Part shown: in pieces, positions 35,123 through 42,692 of the stretch
How positions within the stretch are numbered: the stretch's first letter is position 1
Layout of the letters: every line of letters begins with the position of its first letter
Source: Blastopirellula sp.
GTDB lineage: Bacteria; Planctomycetota; Planctomycetia; Pirellulales; Pirellulaceae
Direction of reading: 5' to 3'
DNA: 42,692 nt
Assembly: GCA_002733575.1 (NCBI GenBank)
Contig: NVWB01000035.1
Location: 1-42,692 of the forward strand
Notes under the pieces: generated by a model
Databases searched by the model: none
What the model saw: the letters and a program-made list of their open reading frames with translations, nothing else
What the model was told of the DNA's origin: nothing
Translations under genes and position numbers: made by a program

Positions 35123-36136
35123 TCAGGTCGCTGGTGCCTCAATTGGTGAACCGCCGGTTGGCATCCACAGGCACATTAAAATACCGCCGAAGTACAGTAC
35201 CGTTAGCGGAATGGCCAGCAGTAACATACTAATAGGATCGGCAGGTGTTAGCACCATGGACAACAAGAAGATCACCAAAATCGCAATTCGCCACTGCGAA
35301 ATATACGACTTCACACTGATCATCCCCATCCGATTTAAGAAGTACATTACCAGCGGCAATTGGAAACTAATGCCAAACCCAAGCGGCAGGAATAGTACAA
35401 AGCCAATCCACTCGCTAATTCTCAAATCGGGCTCGATGCCGACCATTAAGTTAAAGCTAAACAGGAAATTGAGCACTGGCGCAAATACCTGGAAATAGGC
35501 CAGTGCCGCACCACCAAAGAATAAGAACAAACTAAAGGGCAAGAAGATCCAAACATATTTCTTTTCATGTGTATAAAGCCCGGCACCAATAAATTGCCAG
35601 AAATGCCAAAACAACATTGGACTCACCAAAGTTGCTCCAAAAACAAGCCCTGCTTTAAACCATATGATGAAAACTTCTTCCGCCTTAAGTGATTTCAAAG
35701 AAGCGCCGACTGGGCGATAAACAATGAGTTCAACTGGTTCATCTTCCTCCGTCAGTTCCTTCGGCACCTCATTTCCTAGCACTCGATTGAGTTCGCTGGG
35801 TCGGATGTAGATGATTTCGGTCATCCATTTGTTCTTCTCAGCTTCGGCCTCGTAATTTGCAATGTCCTCTTCCGTCAACTCACCGAGATTGTTTGATGGA
35901 TCTTCATGGTGTTCGATCAGATCTTTCAATTTCTTTTTCTGGTGATAATCTTCCATCGCCTTTTCGACAGGAAGCGCAATGACCATGATCACCTTGTCAG
36001 CAAAAATCAGGCCTACGCCCAGACCTATTGCCAGCCAGATTAAAACTTTAAACAGAGTCTTTCGCAGTTCTTCGAGGTGTTCCCCGAAGGTCATTGCGGA
36101 GCTCTCAAACAGATCGTCATTTGGTTTATTGGCCAT
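35123..36136 (-). CDS. tatC: Twin-arginine translocase subunit TatC with enlarged first periplasmic loop
   Basis: TatC is the receptor subunit of the twin-arginine protein export system. The 337-residue product has the cytoplasmic HLEELRKTL motif (20-28; Glu23 equals E. coli Glu15), six membrane helices and LYTHEKKYV after the second helix. It is about 80 residues longer than E. coli TatC (258) because residues about 64-142 form a charged, probably helical insertion in the first periplasmic loop. E. coli Glu170 is matched by Gln in GFGISFQLPL, a variation I believe also occurs in other TatC proteins. AGGAAC lies upstream of the ATG. No tatA or tatB gene is next to it. Confidence 0.95.
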   Translation of the reverse strand: MANKPNDDLFESSAMTFGEHLEELRKTLFKVLIWLAIGLGVGLIFADKVIMVIALPVEKAMEDYHQKKKLKDLIEHHEDPSNNLGELTEEDIANYEAEAEKNKWMTEIIYIRPSELNRVLGNEVPKELTEEDEPVELIVYRPVGASLKSLKAEEVFIIWFKAGLVFGATLVSPMLFWHFWQFIGAGLYTHEKKYVWIFLPFSLFLFFGGAALAYFQVFAPVLNFLFSFNLMVGIEPDLRISEWIGFVLFLPLGFGISFQLPLVMYFLNRMGMISVKSYISQWRIAILVIFLLSMVLTPADPISMLLLAIPLTVLYFGGILMCLWMPTGGSPIEAPAT

Positions 36137-36494
36137 GTCGCAGTTCCTACGACCCTTGCGTCAAGGGCCTTAAGTGAAGGTGTAGCAAAGCGAAACGGTT
36201 CGGTGGCGAGAACGCAACGGATCGAACCGAGCTTGCATGATACGGCAAAGTAACAAATTGGCGGCTCGATGCCGAAATCAGAGCGACTACGGAAGGAAGC
36301 TGCCGCACCAGCAGTAAGACTTAAAACAAGTCTAATACACCAATAAGTTCTGACTCTATGCTAACATCAGACCTCTATTTTGGCAACTGAACTCGGCTAA
36401 AATCATGTAGTTTTCTCAAATCGATATTGACGCAACTTACACTACAACCATACTTTACGGGAAATTACACACGTTCTGACCCTGAGAATCAAAA
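36137..36494. other. Intergenic region between tatC and manA (divergent)
   Basis: No gene is evident in this 358-base divergent spacer. A 7-bp inverted repeat (CGGTTCG/CGAACCG, about 36194-36225) is the only structure I see. The sequence must contain promoters for both genes but no convincing hexamer pair stands out. Confidence 0.3.
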
Positions 36495-37472
36495 ATGGAC
36501 CTCGATACCCCTTTACAGTTTCAACCCTTGTTCCAGCAGTATATTTGGGGTGGTCGTCGACTTGGCGAAGTGCTGAACAAGCCGATTGGTGACCAGGGAA
36601 TTTATGCCGAAAGCTGGGAAGTGGTCGATCATGGCGAAGATCAGAGCATCGTCGCCAACGGTCCACTAGCCGGAACATCGTTACGCGATCTGGTGACACA
36701 GCATAACGCGGAGCTCTTTGGGCAACATGCTCCCTGTGATTCGTTCCCACTGTTATTCAAATTTTTGGACGCTCACCGTGATCTCTCAGTGCAAGTTCAT
36801 CCTGATGATGAAGGAGGGGCCAAGCTTGATCCGCCTGATTTAGGTAAGACCGAAGCTTGGGTCGTTTTAGCGGCAGAGCCAGGATCAAAACTCTACGCAG
36901 GGCTCAAGCCAGGGATTGGTCGCACGGAATTGGAAGCAGCCATTGCGACTAAGCAAACCGATCAAGTATTACACGTCATCCAGCCGCAGCCAGGCGATTG
37001 TTTATTCATTCCAGCACGTTCAATTCATGCACTCGGATCAGGCTTATTGGTGGCCGAGATTCAACAATCGAGCAACACCACGTTTCGGTTGTTCGATTGG
37101 AATCGCACCGACAAAGATGGAAACTCCCGCCAATTACATATTGACCAATCTCTAGAAACCATCAATTTCAACCAAGGACCAATTGGCCTACAAACCCCAC
37201 AAACAACGGACGATCCTGAAGTAGAGCAACTCGTAGCGTGTGATCAATTTGTGTTGAATCGCTGCACCTGGCAAGGCCCAAAGTCGATTGGCGGTGAAGA
37301 CCGATTTCATATCGTCTCGGTCATTGAAGGTCAAATCAAAGTCGATCACCCTCTTTTCACGCAACCGCTAACAGCAGGGCAAACCATGTTAATCCCGGCT
37401 GCTGCTGGAACAATTCAATGCATGGCCGAATCGGCTGCGGTGGTGCTAGACATGTTTCTGCCTGATTCGTAA
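36495..37472 (+). CDS. manA: Mannose-6-phosphate isomerase, class I
   Basis: ManA interconverts mannose-6-phosphate and fructose-6-phosphate, feeding GDP-mannose synthesis or mannose use. The 325-residue product has the cupin zinc motif QVHPDDE (100-106), KTEAW (118-122), the catalytic-region FIPARSIHALGSG and FRLFDWNR. The length fits the short class I bacterial enzymes. It appears monocistronic: tatC lies divergently upstream and the small lipoprotein follows 200 bases later with its own candidate promoter. A TGAGAATC lies upstream of the ATG. Confidence 0.95.
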   Translation: MDLDTPLQFQPLFQQYIWGGRRLGEVLNKPIGDQGIYAESWEVVDHGEDQSIVANGPLAGTSLRDLVTQHNAELFGQHAPCDSFPLLFKFLDAHRDLSVQVHPDDEGGAKLDPPDLGKTEAWVVLAAEPGSKLYAGLKPGIGRTELEAAIATKQTDQVLHVIQPQPGDCLFIPARSIHALGSGLLVAEIQQSSNTTFRLFDWNRTDKDGNSRQLHIDQSLETINFNQGPIGLQTPQTTDDPEVEQLVACDQFVLNRCTWQGPKSIGGEDRFHIVSVIEGQIKVDHPLFTQPLTAGQTMLIPAAAGTIQCMAESAAVVLDMFLPDS

Positions 37473-37587
37473 TTCGACAGCGAACTTGTTGGGCCTAATC
37501 TCCGTAGAAACCAGCAATTCCCAGTGAGTGAATTGTCGACCTACACTGCTAGCAGAGATTCGGCTATCGACGATTACCGCAGATGCC

Positions 37588-37593
37588 TATAAT
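37588..37593 (+). promoter_or_regulatory. Candidate -10 element for the small lipoprotein gene
   Basis: A perfect TATAAT sits 82 bases before the proposed start at 37676, without a good -35. It makes the start at 37583, five bases before the TATAAT, unlikely. A perfect 7-bp hairpin (CACTGGC/GCCAGTG, 37630-37646) lies in the leader. Confidence 0.3.
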
Positions 37594-37675
37594 CGGCCCG
37601 CTACTAAAGGACACAATTCTTGCACTTCACACTGGCGGAGCCAGTGCCACCCGTGGGCAATTCCTACACATTATC

Positions 37676-37945
37676 ATGGTAAAATCGATGAATTTCCCCT
37701 CAAAACTATTCTGCCTGATCTTAATAATTGGTGGGCTATCGATGTTCTCGGGGTGTTATAACTTGGCCCGTCCACAGTGGTTTAACCCTGGAACGATGAA
37801 AGAGCAGAGACTTCGAGCCATGCGTTTCGATCCCTATCCAGACGTCGATGCAGGGCCTGAAATGGTTGGAGTTCGGCCTCGTGGGTTCGACCGACCTGCT
37901 TCAGAAGCGACAAAAAGCCAGCCATCTAGGTTCTGGGGCCAGTAA
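37676..37945 (+). CDS. Small lipoprotein
   Basis: The 89-residue protein has a short basic start (MVKSMNFPSK), a hydrophobic stretch and a lipobox ending FSGC at Cys27, so it is probably lipidated and exported. The mature part is polar and contains NPGTMKEQRLRAMRFDPYPD, GPEMVGVRPRGFDRP and a C-terminal RFWGQ. Short lipoproteins with the QRxRAxxFDPYPDxDxGPE and RPR pattern are, as I recall, widespread in planctomycetes; the function is unknown. The start could be ATG 37676 or the ATG four codons later (37688). I exclude the longer form from 37583 because the leader would precede the signal sequence. Confidence 0.75.
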   Translation: MVKSMNFPSKLFCLILIIGGLSMFSGCYNLARPQWFNPGTMKEQRLRAMRFDPYPDVDAGPEMVGVRPRGFDRPASEATKSQPSRFWGQ

Positions 37946-38037
37946 CTTGGTCTGTATCTGGGGCTGCTGCCCTGGGATTCTAAGGCAAAACGCGATAAGA
38001 TAGGGAATTAACCATTCCTTTGTTTGTTGCCGGTCTA

Positions 38038-39003
38038 ATGCCACCTAAGAAAAAAACATCGTCATCTCGTTCACCCAACGCAGTTCGATTGCATAAACTG
38101 CTGGCCGATTCTGGCGTTGCCAGTCGACGGAAATGTGAGGAAATGATCCTCAATGGTCAGGTCGAAGTCGACGGCAATTTTGTGACGGAGTTAGGCATCA
38201 AGGTCGACCCCAACACGCAAAAGATTCTGGTAAACGGGCACGGTGTGAAAGTTCGCCGCAAAATTTATTACTTGCTGAACAAGCCGGTCAACGTGCTGAG
38301 CACCAATTACGATCAGGCAGGCAGGATCAAAGTCTTTGATATTTTGCCGCAGAACGAACGTATCTTTACGGTAGGTCGGCTCGACAAAGCCAGCGAAGGA
38401 CTGATGCTGGTCACCAACGATGGCGAAATGGCCAACCGACTGGCCCATCCAAGATACGGCGTGCAGAAAACCTATCATATTGAAGTGGCCGGGCACCCTA
38501 GCGAAGATGCGATCAAGAGCATCGGCAAAGGAATTCATTTGGCTGAAGCCTTTGTGAAGCCAGTCAGTTGCCTGATGAAACGCAAGAATCGCCAAAGCAC
38601 GACTTTAGAAATCGTGTTGGATGAAGGAAAAAACCGCGAGATTCGCCGCATCCTGGCAAAAATTGGGCACAAAGTTCTCAGATTAAAACGGATTGCTTTA
38701 GGCCCGTTGCGTTTGGGGGAAGTACCAACCGGAGCGTATCGTGAATTAAAATTTTCAGAAGTCAATGCGTTGAAGATTCTCACGGAGGCACCTGTTGTTG
38801 CACGCAAGCGGCCAGTTCGTCGATCTGCAAGTAGCACGACTACTCGGTCTGCACCAAGCAGCGCACCGAAAAAGAAAGCCAAACGCAAAGTTTCCGATTC
38901 GACCAAAGCTGGCGTTCGAGGCGGTAGAAGCAGTCAACGTGGGGCGACCAAAAAATCCTCGAACAAAAAACTTCCCAAAAAATCTAAACAGAAACGACGC
39001 TGA
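38038..39003 (+). CDS. 23S rRNA/RsuA-RluB-type pseudouridine synthase
   Basis: The 321-residue protein has an N-terminal S4 RNA-binding domain (about 17-62, RLHKLLADSGVASRRKCEEM) and the pseudouridine synthase domain with catalytic Asp116 in GRLDKASEGL (113-122), followed by NREIRRILAKIGHKV. These belong to the RsuA/RluB/E/F group; RluB is most likely, but the exact site cannot be told from sequence. The C-terminal 60 residues are a Lys/Arg/Ser-rich tail of low complexity, as in other planctomycete members. I use the ATG at 38038 rather than the TTG at 38020. It overlaps the next gene by one base (TGATG). Confidence 0.88.
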   Translation: MPPKKKTSSSRSPNAVRLHKLLADSGVASRRKCEEMILNGQVEVDGNFVTELGIKVDPNTQKILVNGHGVKVRRKIYYLLNKPVNVLSTNYDQAGRIKVFDILPQNERIFTVGRLDKASEGLMLVTNDGEMANRLAHPRYGVQKTYHIEVAGHPSEDAIKSIGKGIHLAEAFVKPVSCLMKRKNRQSTTLEIVLDEGKNREIRRILAKIGHKVLRLKRIALGPLRLGEVPTGAYRELKFSEVNALKILTEAPVVARKRPVRRSASSTTTRSAPSSAPKKKAKRKVSDSTKAGVRGGRSSQRGATKKSSNKKLPKKSKQKRR

Positions 39004-39887
39004 TGAAGGATACGGACAATCCACTACGAGCTTCTTGCTACGCAGATAATGCAGTTCAGTTACGTGCCACCATTGTTGAAAATGTACAACTGGCCAAGCT
39101 AACCTATCGAGTTCGGTTTGCCTGCGAAGAATTGGCCCAACGCGTTGTGCCAGGTCAGTTTATCATGCTAAGACTGGCCGACTACCAAGATCCATTATTA
39201 GGCCGCCCGCTCGCCTTGTACGATGTCTACCGCGACGACTCAGGCAAGCCACTCGGAATTGATGTTGTGTACTTGGTCCATGGCAAGCTGACCTCACGCT
39301 TAAAAGATTTTGACCCCGGACAGCAACTTGACGTCTGGGGCCCTCTCGGCAACGGATTCATGCCTGAGCCGGTTGAGCATTTGATCATGGTTGCTGGCGG
39401 AATTGGTCAAACTCCCTTCGTCACGCTGGGCAAAGAGACCCTGGGCAAAGAGCAATATGGCTCTCCGGTGCGAGAGATTGAAGCGGCTGCCCAGAAAGTT
39501 ACCTTCTGTTACGGGGCTAGATCAAAAGAATACTTGGCAGGCATCGCAGATTTCAAAGCGGCAGGCATCGAAGTCAAAATCAGCACCGACGACGGCAGCG
39601 AAGGCCATCACGGACTGGTCACCGATCTGTTAAATCAAACACTGGATGAAACCACGTTATCAGCAAAAATCGTCTGCTGTGGACCTGAGCCGATGATGGA
39701 AGCGGTATCTAAAATCGCCATCGCCAGAAACATCCCCTGCCGAGTTTCACTCGAAACCCCGATGGCCTGTGGCATCGGAATTTGCTTTAGCTGCGTCGCC
39801 AAAGTCATGCAAGATGACGGCGAGTGGGACTACAAACGAACCTGTGTAGAAGGCCCTGTGTTTGATGCCCAGAAGTTGGTTTGGTAA
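39003..39887 (+). CDS. PyrK-type flavin/iron-sulfur electron-transfer protein
   Basis: The 294-residue protein belongs to the ferredoxin-NADP reductase-like family. RPLALYDVYRD is the flavin motif, HGKLTSRLKDF follows, MVAGGIGQTPF is the nucleotide-binding segment and CGPEPMMEAV the family's C-terminal motif. A 2Fe-2S site is formed by Cys256, Cys261, Cys264 and Cys281. This matches the dihydroorotate dehydrogenase electron-transfer subunit (PyrK), which takes electrons from the catalytic subunit PyrDB to NAD. No pyrD gene is in the window, so I leave the symbol empty. Its start overlaps the pseudouridine synthase stop, so expression is coupled. Confidence 0.88.
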   Translation: MKDTDNPLRASCYADNAVQLRATIVENVQLAKLTYRVRFACEELAQRVVPGQFIMLRLADYQDPLLGRPLALYDVYRDDSGKPLGIDVVYLVHGKLTSRLKDFDPGQQLDVWGPLGNGFMPEPVEHLIMVAGGIGQTPFVTLGKETLGKEQYGSPVREIEAAAQKVTFCYGARSKEYLAGIADFKAAGIEVKISTDDGSEGHHGLVTDLLNQTLDETTLSAKIVCCGPEPMMEAVSKIAIARNIPCRVSLETPMACGIGICFSCVAKVMQDDGEWDYKRTCVEGPVFDAQKLVW

Positions 39888-39910
39888 AGAGCGAACTCTT
39901 TAATATCGAG

Positions 39911-40008
39911 TAGCACCGGCGACTATTCCAGCGTTGACTTTGCTTGACTTCGAAATCAAACGTATTCGGAACATCGTCGGTGTCGCCACTGGCGATCCGA
40001 GGAGTAAC
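39911..40008 (+). repeat. Family 2 repeat, copy 3 (module A only)
   Basis: TAGCACCGGCGACTATTCC through GGAGTAAC matches module A of 34833-34923, including ATCAAACGTATTCGGAACAT. No module B was found after it. It lies between the converging 3' ends of the PyrK-like and acyl-CoA dehydrogenase-like genes. Confidence 0.75.
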
Positions 40009-40054
40009 TGAGTTCGCCGTGTGATCAGCGAGGACAGCGGTAAGCTTGTAAACC

Positions 40055-41137
40055 TCAAGCTTCAATCCCTGCCAGTTCACATAAGTTGGCGTTGAGTACC
40101 GGTTGTGGGCAGCTCCAGACGAGGAAGAACAATGCTTCGCGGCACCAGCGACCGGTCGGGTGGCCTTGGACGTAGCCGGTTCCTTTGGCTGCGGTTAGTG
40201 CGGCTTGGGTTGAGCGTAGCACGAGGCTATTGGCTCTGATTCTCAGTTGTTCGTTGCTGCAACTTGCTTGCCCGGAAGACGCTGCTAGTAGGTCTTCGGT
40301 GACTGCCATTAACTCTTCGTCAAAATGGGCCGAGACAATTGCAAGGTCGTCCCGTTTTTCGCGTTCGGCATTGAGGAAGTTCAAGGCTGCGGTCGAGAGG
40401 CCAATCGCTAATGTTGAGGTTTCGAGCCCTCCGGTTCTGGCGCCAGAGCCTCCGTGCATCACGTTTTTAACCGGGCCAGCTAACAGCCATTTTTCATCGA
40501 CTTCGACTTGATCGAAATCAACGCGACCAGTTTGGCTGGCCGAAAGCCCAACTAGTTGAGCGGCATCTGGAATACTGACGCCTGGTAAATCACAAGGCAC
40601 TGTGATTAATATCTCTCGACCATCATCAAGCGTTGCACCAATCACTAAACTATCGGCAGCGGTGGCCCCGGTGATCCAAGGACTGAACCCATCGAGTCGG
40701 TAGCCGGTATCTGTTTTTTCGGCCCGAAGTACTGGCTTCTTCAAATGACGGCGGCTGGTCGTTAGATGAGAAATTCCGACGGTTGAAAAGGTTTTGCCAG
40801 AACAGAGATCGGTTAGTAGCTCTGTTTTTGTTGCTTCATTCTCAGAAAGTGCAATGCGGCGACAGGCACCAGTCCGCTGGGTGATGACAAAGGTGGTCGT
40901 CAGGCAGGCCGCGCTCAGTTTTAAATAGCCACGTACCACATCGGCATCTGACCACTGCTGGCCCCCATATTGATTAGGCAAAAACCAACTAAACACCCCA
41001 GCTTTTCCACACTCGCTAAGCTGTTGTTGAGGCCACGTATCTTCGGTCTCAAATTTATTGGCCATTTCAGAAATTTTTTCGCACAGTTGATCTAGTGCAG
41101 GATCATCTGGGGACTCGATCCAATTTTTGGAGTTCAT
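40055..41137 (-). CDS. Acyl-CoA dehydrogenase-like flavoprotein
   Basis: The 360-residue protein fits the acyl-CoA dehydrogenase superfamily. An N-terminal helical domain has FSWFLPNQYGGQQWSDADV (the usual lPe.yGG...d), a middle beta domain has FSTVGISHLTT, GYRLDGFSPWITGATAADS and VDFDQVEVDEKWLL, and the last third is helical. The substrate cannot be read from this sequence. The middle segment TVGISHLTTSRRHLKKP departs from the usual gtA.TEP..GSD motif, so it could be a dehydrogenase of a sidetracked type or a non-catalytic relative. The C-terminus is slightly short (360 against about 380-400). No fatty-acid genes lie next to it; the neighbour upstream is the divergent alpha-glucan phosphorylase. 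Confidence 0.8.
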   Translation of the reverse strand: MNSKNWIESPDDPALDQLCEKISEMANKFETEDTWPQQQLSECGKAGVFSWFLPNQYGGQQWSDADVVRGYLKLSAACLTTTFVITQRTGACRRIALSENEATKTELLTDLCSGKTFSTVGISHLTTSRRHLKKPVLRAEKTDTGYRLDGFSPWITGATAADSLVIGATLDDGREILITVPCDLPGVSIPDAAQLVGLSASQTGRVDFDQVEVDEKWLLAGPVKNVMHGGSGARTGGLETSTLAIGLSTAALNFLNAEREKRDDLAIVSAHFDEELMAVTEDLLAASSGQASCSNEQLRIRANSLVLRSTQAALTAAKGTGYVQGHPTGRWCREALFFLVWSCPQPVLNANLCELAGIEA

Positions 41138-41559
41138 TTTCGATTTCTTGAGTAAGGGTCAATAATTCAGACTGTTCAACAGCGGCCCAACTGCTTCAAT
41201 GCAGTAGAGTAAAGATTTTGTTTGCAGCATTGCTCCCTTAAGTTTTGGGTTAAGAGGTCATGCTTTACCCAGTGTGATAGCTTAATGCGTGCTGTCAATA
41301 ATCTTGAATTCTCTAAAGCAGAGCCTTGATTTCTCCAGCATAACTGCGATTGGCTGAAACTGAAAGTCGGCCAAGTCGCCAAGATTCCCTAGAAGACCAA
41401 AACGAACTAGGTATTGAATAAATCCTATTGAGATAACCTTGTTTTTGGGGTCGCATCAGAGACATGAACACGCTACAGTTTTTATTGCCTGACGATTGTG
41501 ATTTTGAACTCTAAATCCAATTCAGGTAACACGTAACGCAAACAATAAAGAGAGTGGAT
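41138..41559. other. Intergenic region between divergent genes
   Basis: This 422-base spacer separates the acyl-CoA dehydrogenase-like gene (minus) and the phosphorylase (plus). I see no credible gene: a 68-codon minus-strand ORF has no features. No convincing promoter pair was found; a purine-rich AAAGAGAGTGG immediately precedes the phosphorylase ATG. Confidence 0.3.
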
Positions 41560-42692
41560 ATGAGCCAAGTAGAAACGGCAGCAGACATGCAGCAGTCAAG
41601 TAAATCTCCGGGTGAAGAATCAGCAGAGAAATTACACCAAAAGTGTATAGAGCTTGCTAGCAACTTATGTTGGACATGGCAGCCTGATGTTTTCAATCTC
41701 TTTCGTGATTTAGACCCCATTCGCTGGAGACAGTTAGATCACAATCCGATTGCCTTGTTGAAAGAATTCACACCAGAGCGATTGGAGATGCGGGCCTCTG
41801 AGATGGTCCTTTATAGCCGCATCAACAATGCCTATCGACGCCTCAAAGAATACATGCAGGGCGAGAACACCTGGGCCAAAAACAACGCGGGCGTTTTAGG
41901 TGGCAAGCCGGTTGCCTATTTCTCGGCAGAGTTTGGAATTCATGAGTCAGTGCCGATTTATTCCGGTGGACTAGGGGTTCTCTCAGGTGACCATATCAAA
42001 AGTGCCAGTGGCTTAGGCGTTCCCTTGATTGCCGTTGGTTTGTTCTACGATCAAGGTTATTTCAAACAGCACTTAGATAGCGAAGGCTATCAACAAGAAG
42101 AGTACTTGGATACTAACGTCGAAAATCAAGCGATGAAGCCAGCGCTCTCAGCCGAGGGCAAGCCCGTCACAATTGCTGTCGAAACACGTGCTGGAAAAAT
42201 TCAGGCCAAACTTTGGGAAATGCAAGTTGGCCGAGTTCGATTGTTGCTGCTCGATTGTGATGTCGAAGGGAACTCGCCTGAAGACCGCACGCTGACTAGC
42301 CGACTGTATGGTGGAGACGAGCGAGTTCGAATTCGACAAGAACTCATATTAGGGGTCGGTGGCATGCGAGCCCTGAAAGCATTGGGCATTACCCCTGGTG
42401 TCTATCATCTGAACGAGGGACACAGTGCTTTTGCCACGCTTGAGAATATTCGCGAGTATATGCACGATGATGGTTTCTCGTTTGATGATGCATTGCGTGA
42501 CGTGGCACAGCAGACTGTGTTCACTACGCATACCCCAGTTCCGGCTGGTCACGACCGTTTCGATGCTGAGATGATGGAAGAGCATCTTGGTCCTTTGCGT
42601 GATGCTCTCGGGATCTCGCACGACCAACTGATGGGACTCGGTCGAGTTGAACCCAAGAACCATGAAGAAACATTCTGCATGACCGTACTAGG
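41560..42692 (+). CDS. Alpha-glucan (glycogen/starch) phosphorylase, partial at window end
   Basis: The first 377 residues are present and open to the edge. The sequence contains NLCWTWQPDVFNLFRDLDP, YFSAEFGIHESVPIYSGGLG, LSGDHIKSASGLGVPLIAVG, the YHLNEGHSAFATLE segment and TTHTPVPAGHDRF. These are the signature motifs of the short alpha-glucan phosphorylase family (GT35, glgP-like), which releases glucose-1-phosphate from storage polysaccharide. The family's pyridoxal-phosphate lysine would lie beyond the window. An AGAGAGTGG precedes the ATG at 41560. The start is supported by continuous similarity-like sequence from about residue 20, after a variable leader. Confidence 0.95.
   Translation, partial: MSQVETAADMQQSSKSPGEESAEKLHQKCIELASNLCWTWQPDVFNLFRDLDPIRWRQLDHNPIALLKEFTPERLEMRASEMVLYSRINNAYRRLKEYMQGENTWAKNNAGVLGGKPVAYFSAEFGIHESVPIYSGGLGVLSGDHIKSASGLGVPLIAVGLFYDQGYFKQHLDSEGYQQEEYLDTNVENQAMKPALSAEGKPVTIAVETRAGKIQAKLWEMQVGRVRLLLLDCDVEGNSPEDRTLTSRLYGGDERVRIRQELILGVGGMRALKALGITPGVYHLNEGHSAFATLENIREYMHDDGFSFDDALRDVAQQTVFTTHTPVPAGHDRFDAEMMEEHLGPLRDALGISHDQLMGLGRVEPKNHEETFCMTVL

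Noticed and set aside
39805-40080. A 91-codon minus-strand ORF over family 2 copy 3
   Set aside because: It overlaps both the PyrK-like gene and the repeat and has no features of its own.
1-42692. CRISPR array, tRNA or rRNA genes, prophage, integron
   Set aside because: No regular short repeat with spacers, no cloverleaf-like or rRNA sequence and no integrase or phage gene could be seen on reading the sequence.

Overview
The window reads as a chromosomal segment of a planctomycete, most likely in or near the Pirellulaceae. Evidence: a DUF1559 protein, WD40 and PQQ beta-propeller proteins, an SHD1-like fragment, a lone FhcA (tetrahydromethanopterin-linked C1 metabolism), LpxB, an enlarged TatC, and small membrane or lipoproteins of types I associate with this phylum. 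Many start codons lack a good Shine-Dalgarno sequence. No rRNA, tRNA, CRISPR array, phage or insertion-sequence transposase was found. The assignment rests on gene content only; no search was run.

Layout. Positions 1-4400: the 3' end of an unidentified gene, a palindromic repeat locus, clpX (minus) with an intrinsic terminator, a small SHOCT-like membrane protein (minus), a KDPG aldolase gene and a DUF1559 protein. Positions 4400-10600: a 1283-residue CsgG-like/TPR/WD40 protein followed in frame, past its TAG stop, by an SHD1-like tail; then a minus-strand group (membrane protein, barstar-like protein, DUF983 protein), a 57-residue membrane protein and a composite repeat. Positions 10700-26920: a PQQ beta-propeller gene, then a promoter (TTGAGA, 18 nt, TATAAT) and eight tightly spaced plus-strand genes ending at a strong terminator. 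They encode a MoxR ATPase, a DUF58 protein, two large membrane VWA proteins, a 1258-residue membrane coiled-coil protein, a secreted Gln-rich protein, an alpha/alpha-toroid protein with QW motifs and an NPCBM protein. This is the most interesting system in the window: a Bat-like envelope module extended with four planctomycete-type partners.

Positions 27100-42692: mostly housekeeping. Central carbon genes recur (apgM, pgi, manA, an alpha-glucan phosphorylase cut by the window end, plus eda earlier). Others are a UPF0173 metallo-hydrolase, a four-helix membrane protein, lpxB, a 43-codon ORF, fhcA, tatC, a small lipoprotein, a pseudouridine synthase overlapping a PyrK-like flavoprotein, and an acyl-CoA dehydrogenase-like protein.

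Three kinds of dispersed non-coding repeat sit between genes. Family 1 is two loci, each a pair of inverted units (68-329 and 32563-32781). Family 2 is a two-module composite in both orientations plus a one-module copy (10317-10585 inverted, 34833-35088, 39911-40008). The third is a single MITE-like element with 25-bp inverted ends (26960-27106). All lie next to the 3' end of at least one gene, and several apparent ORFs are only translations of these repeats.
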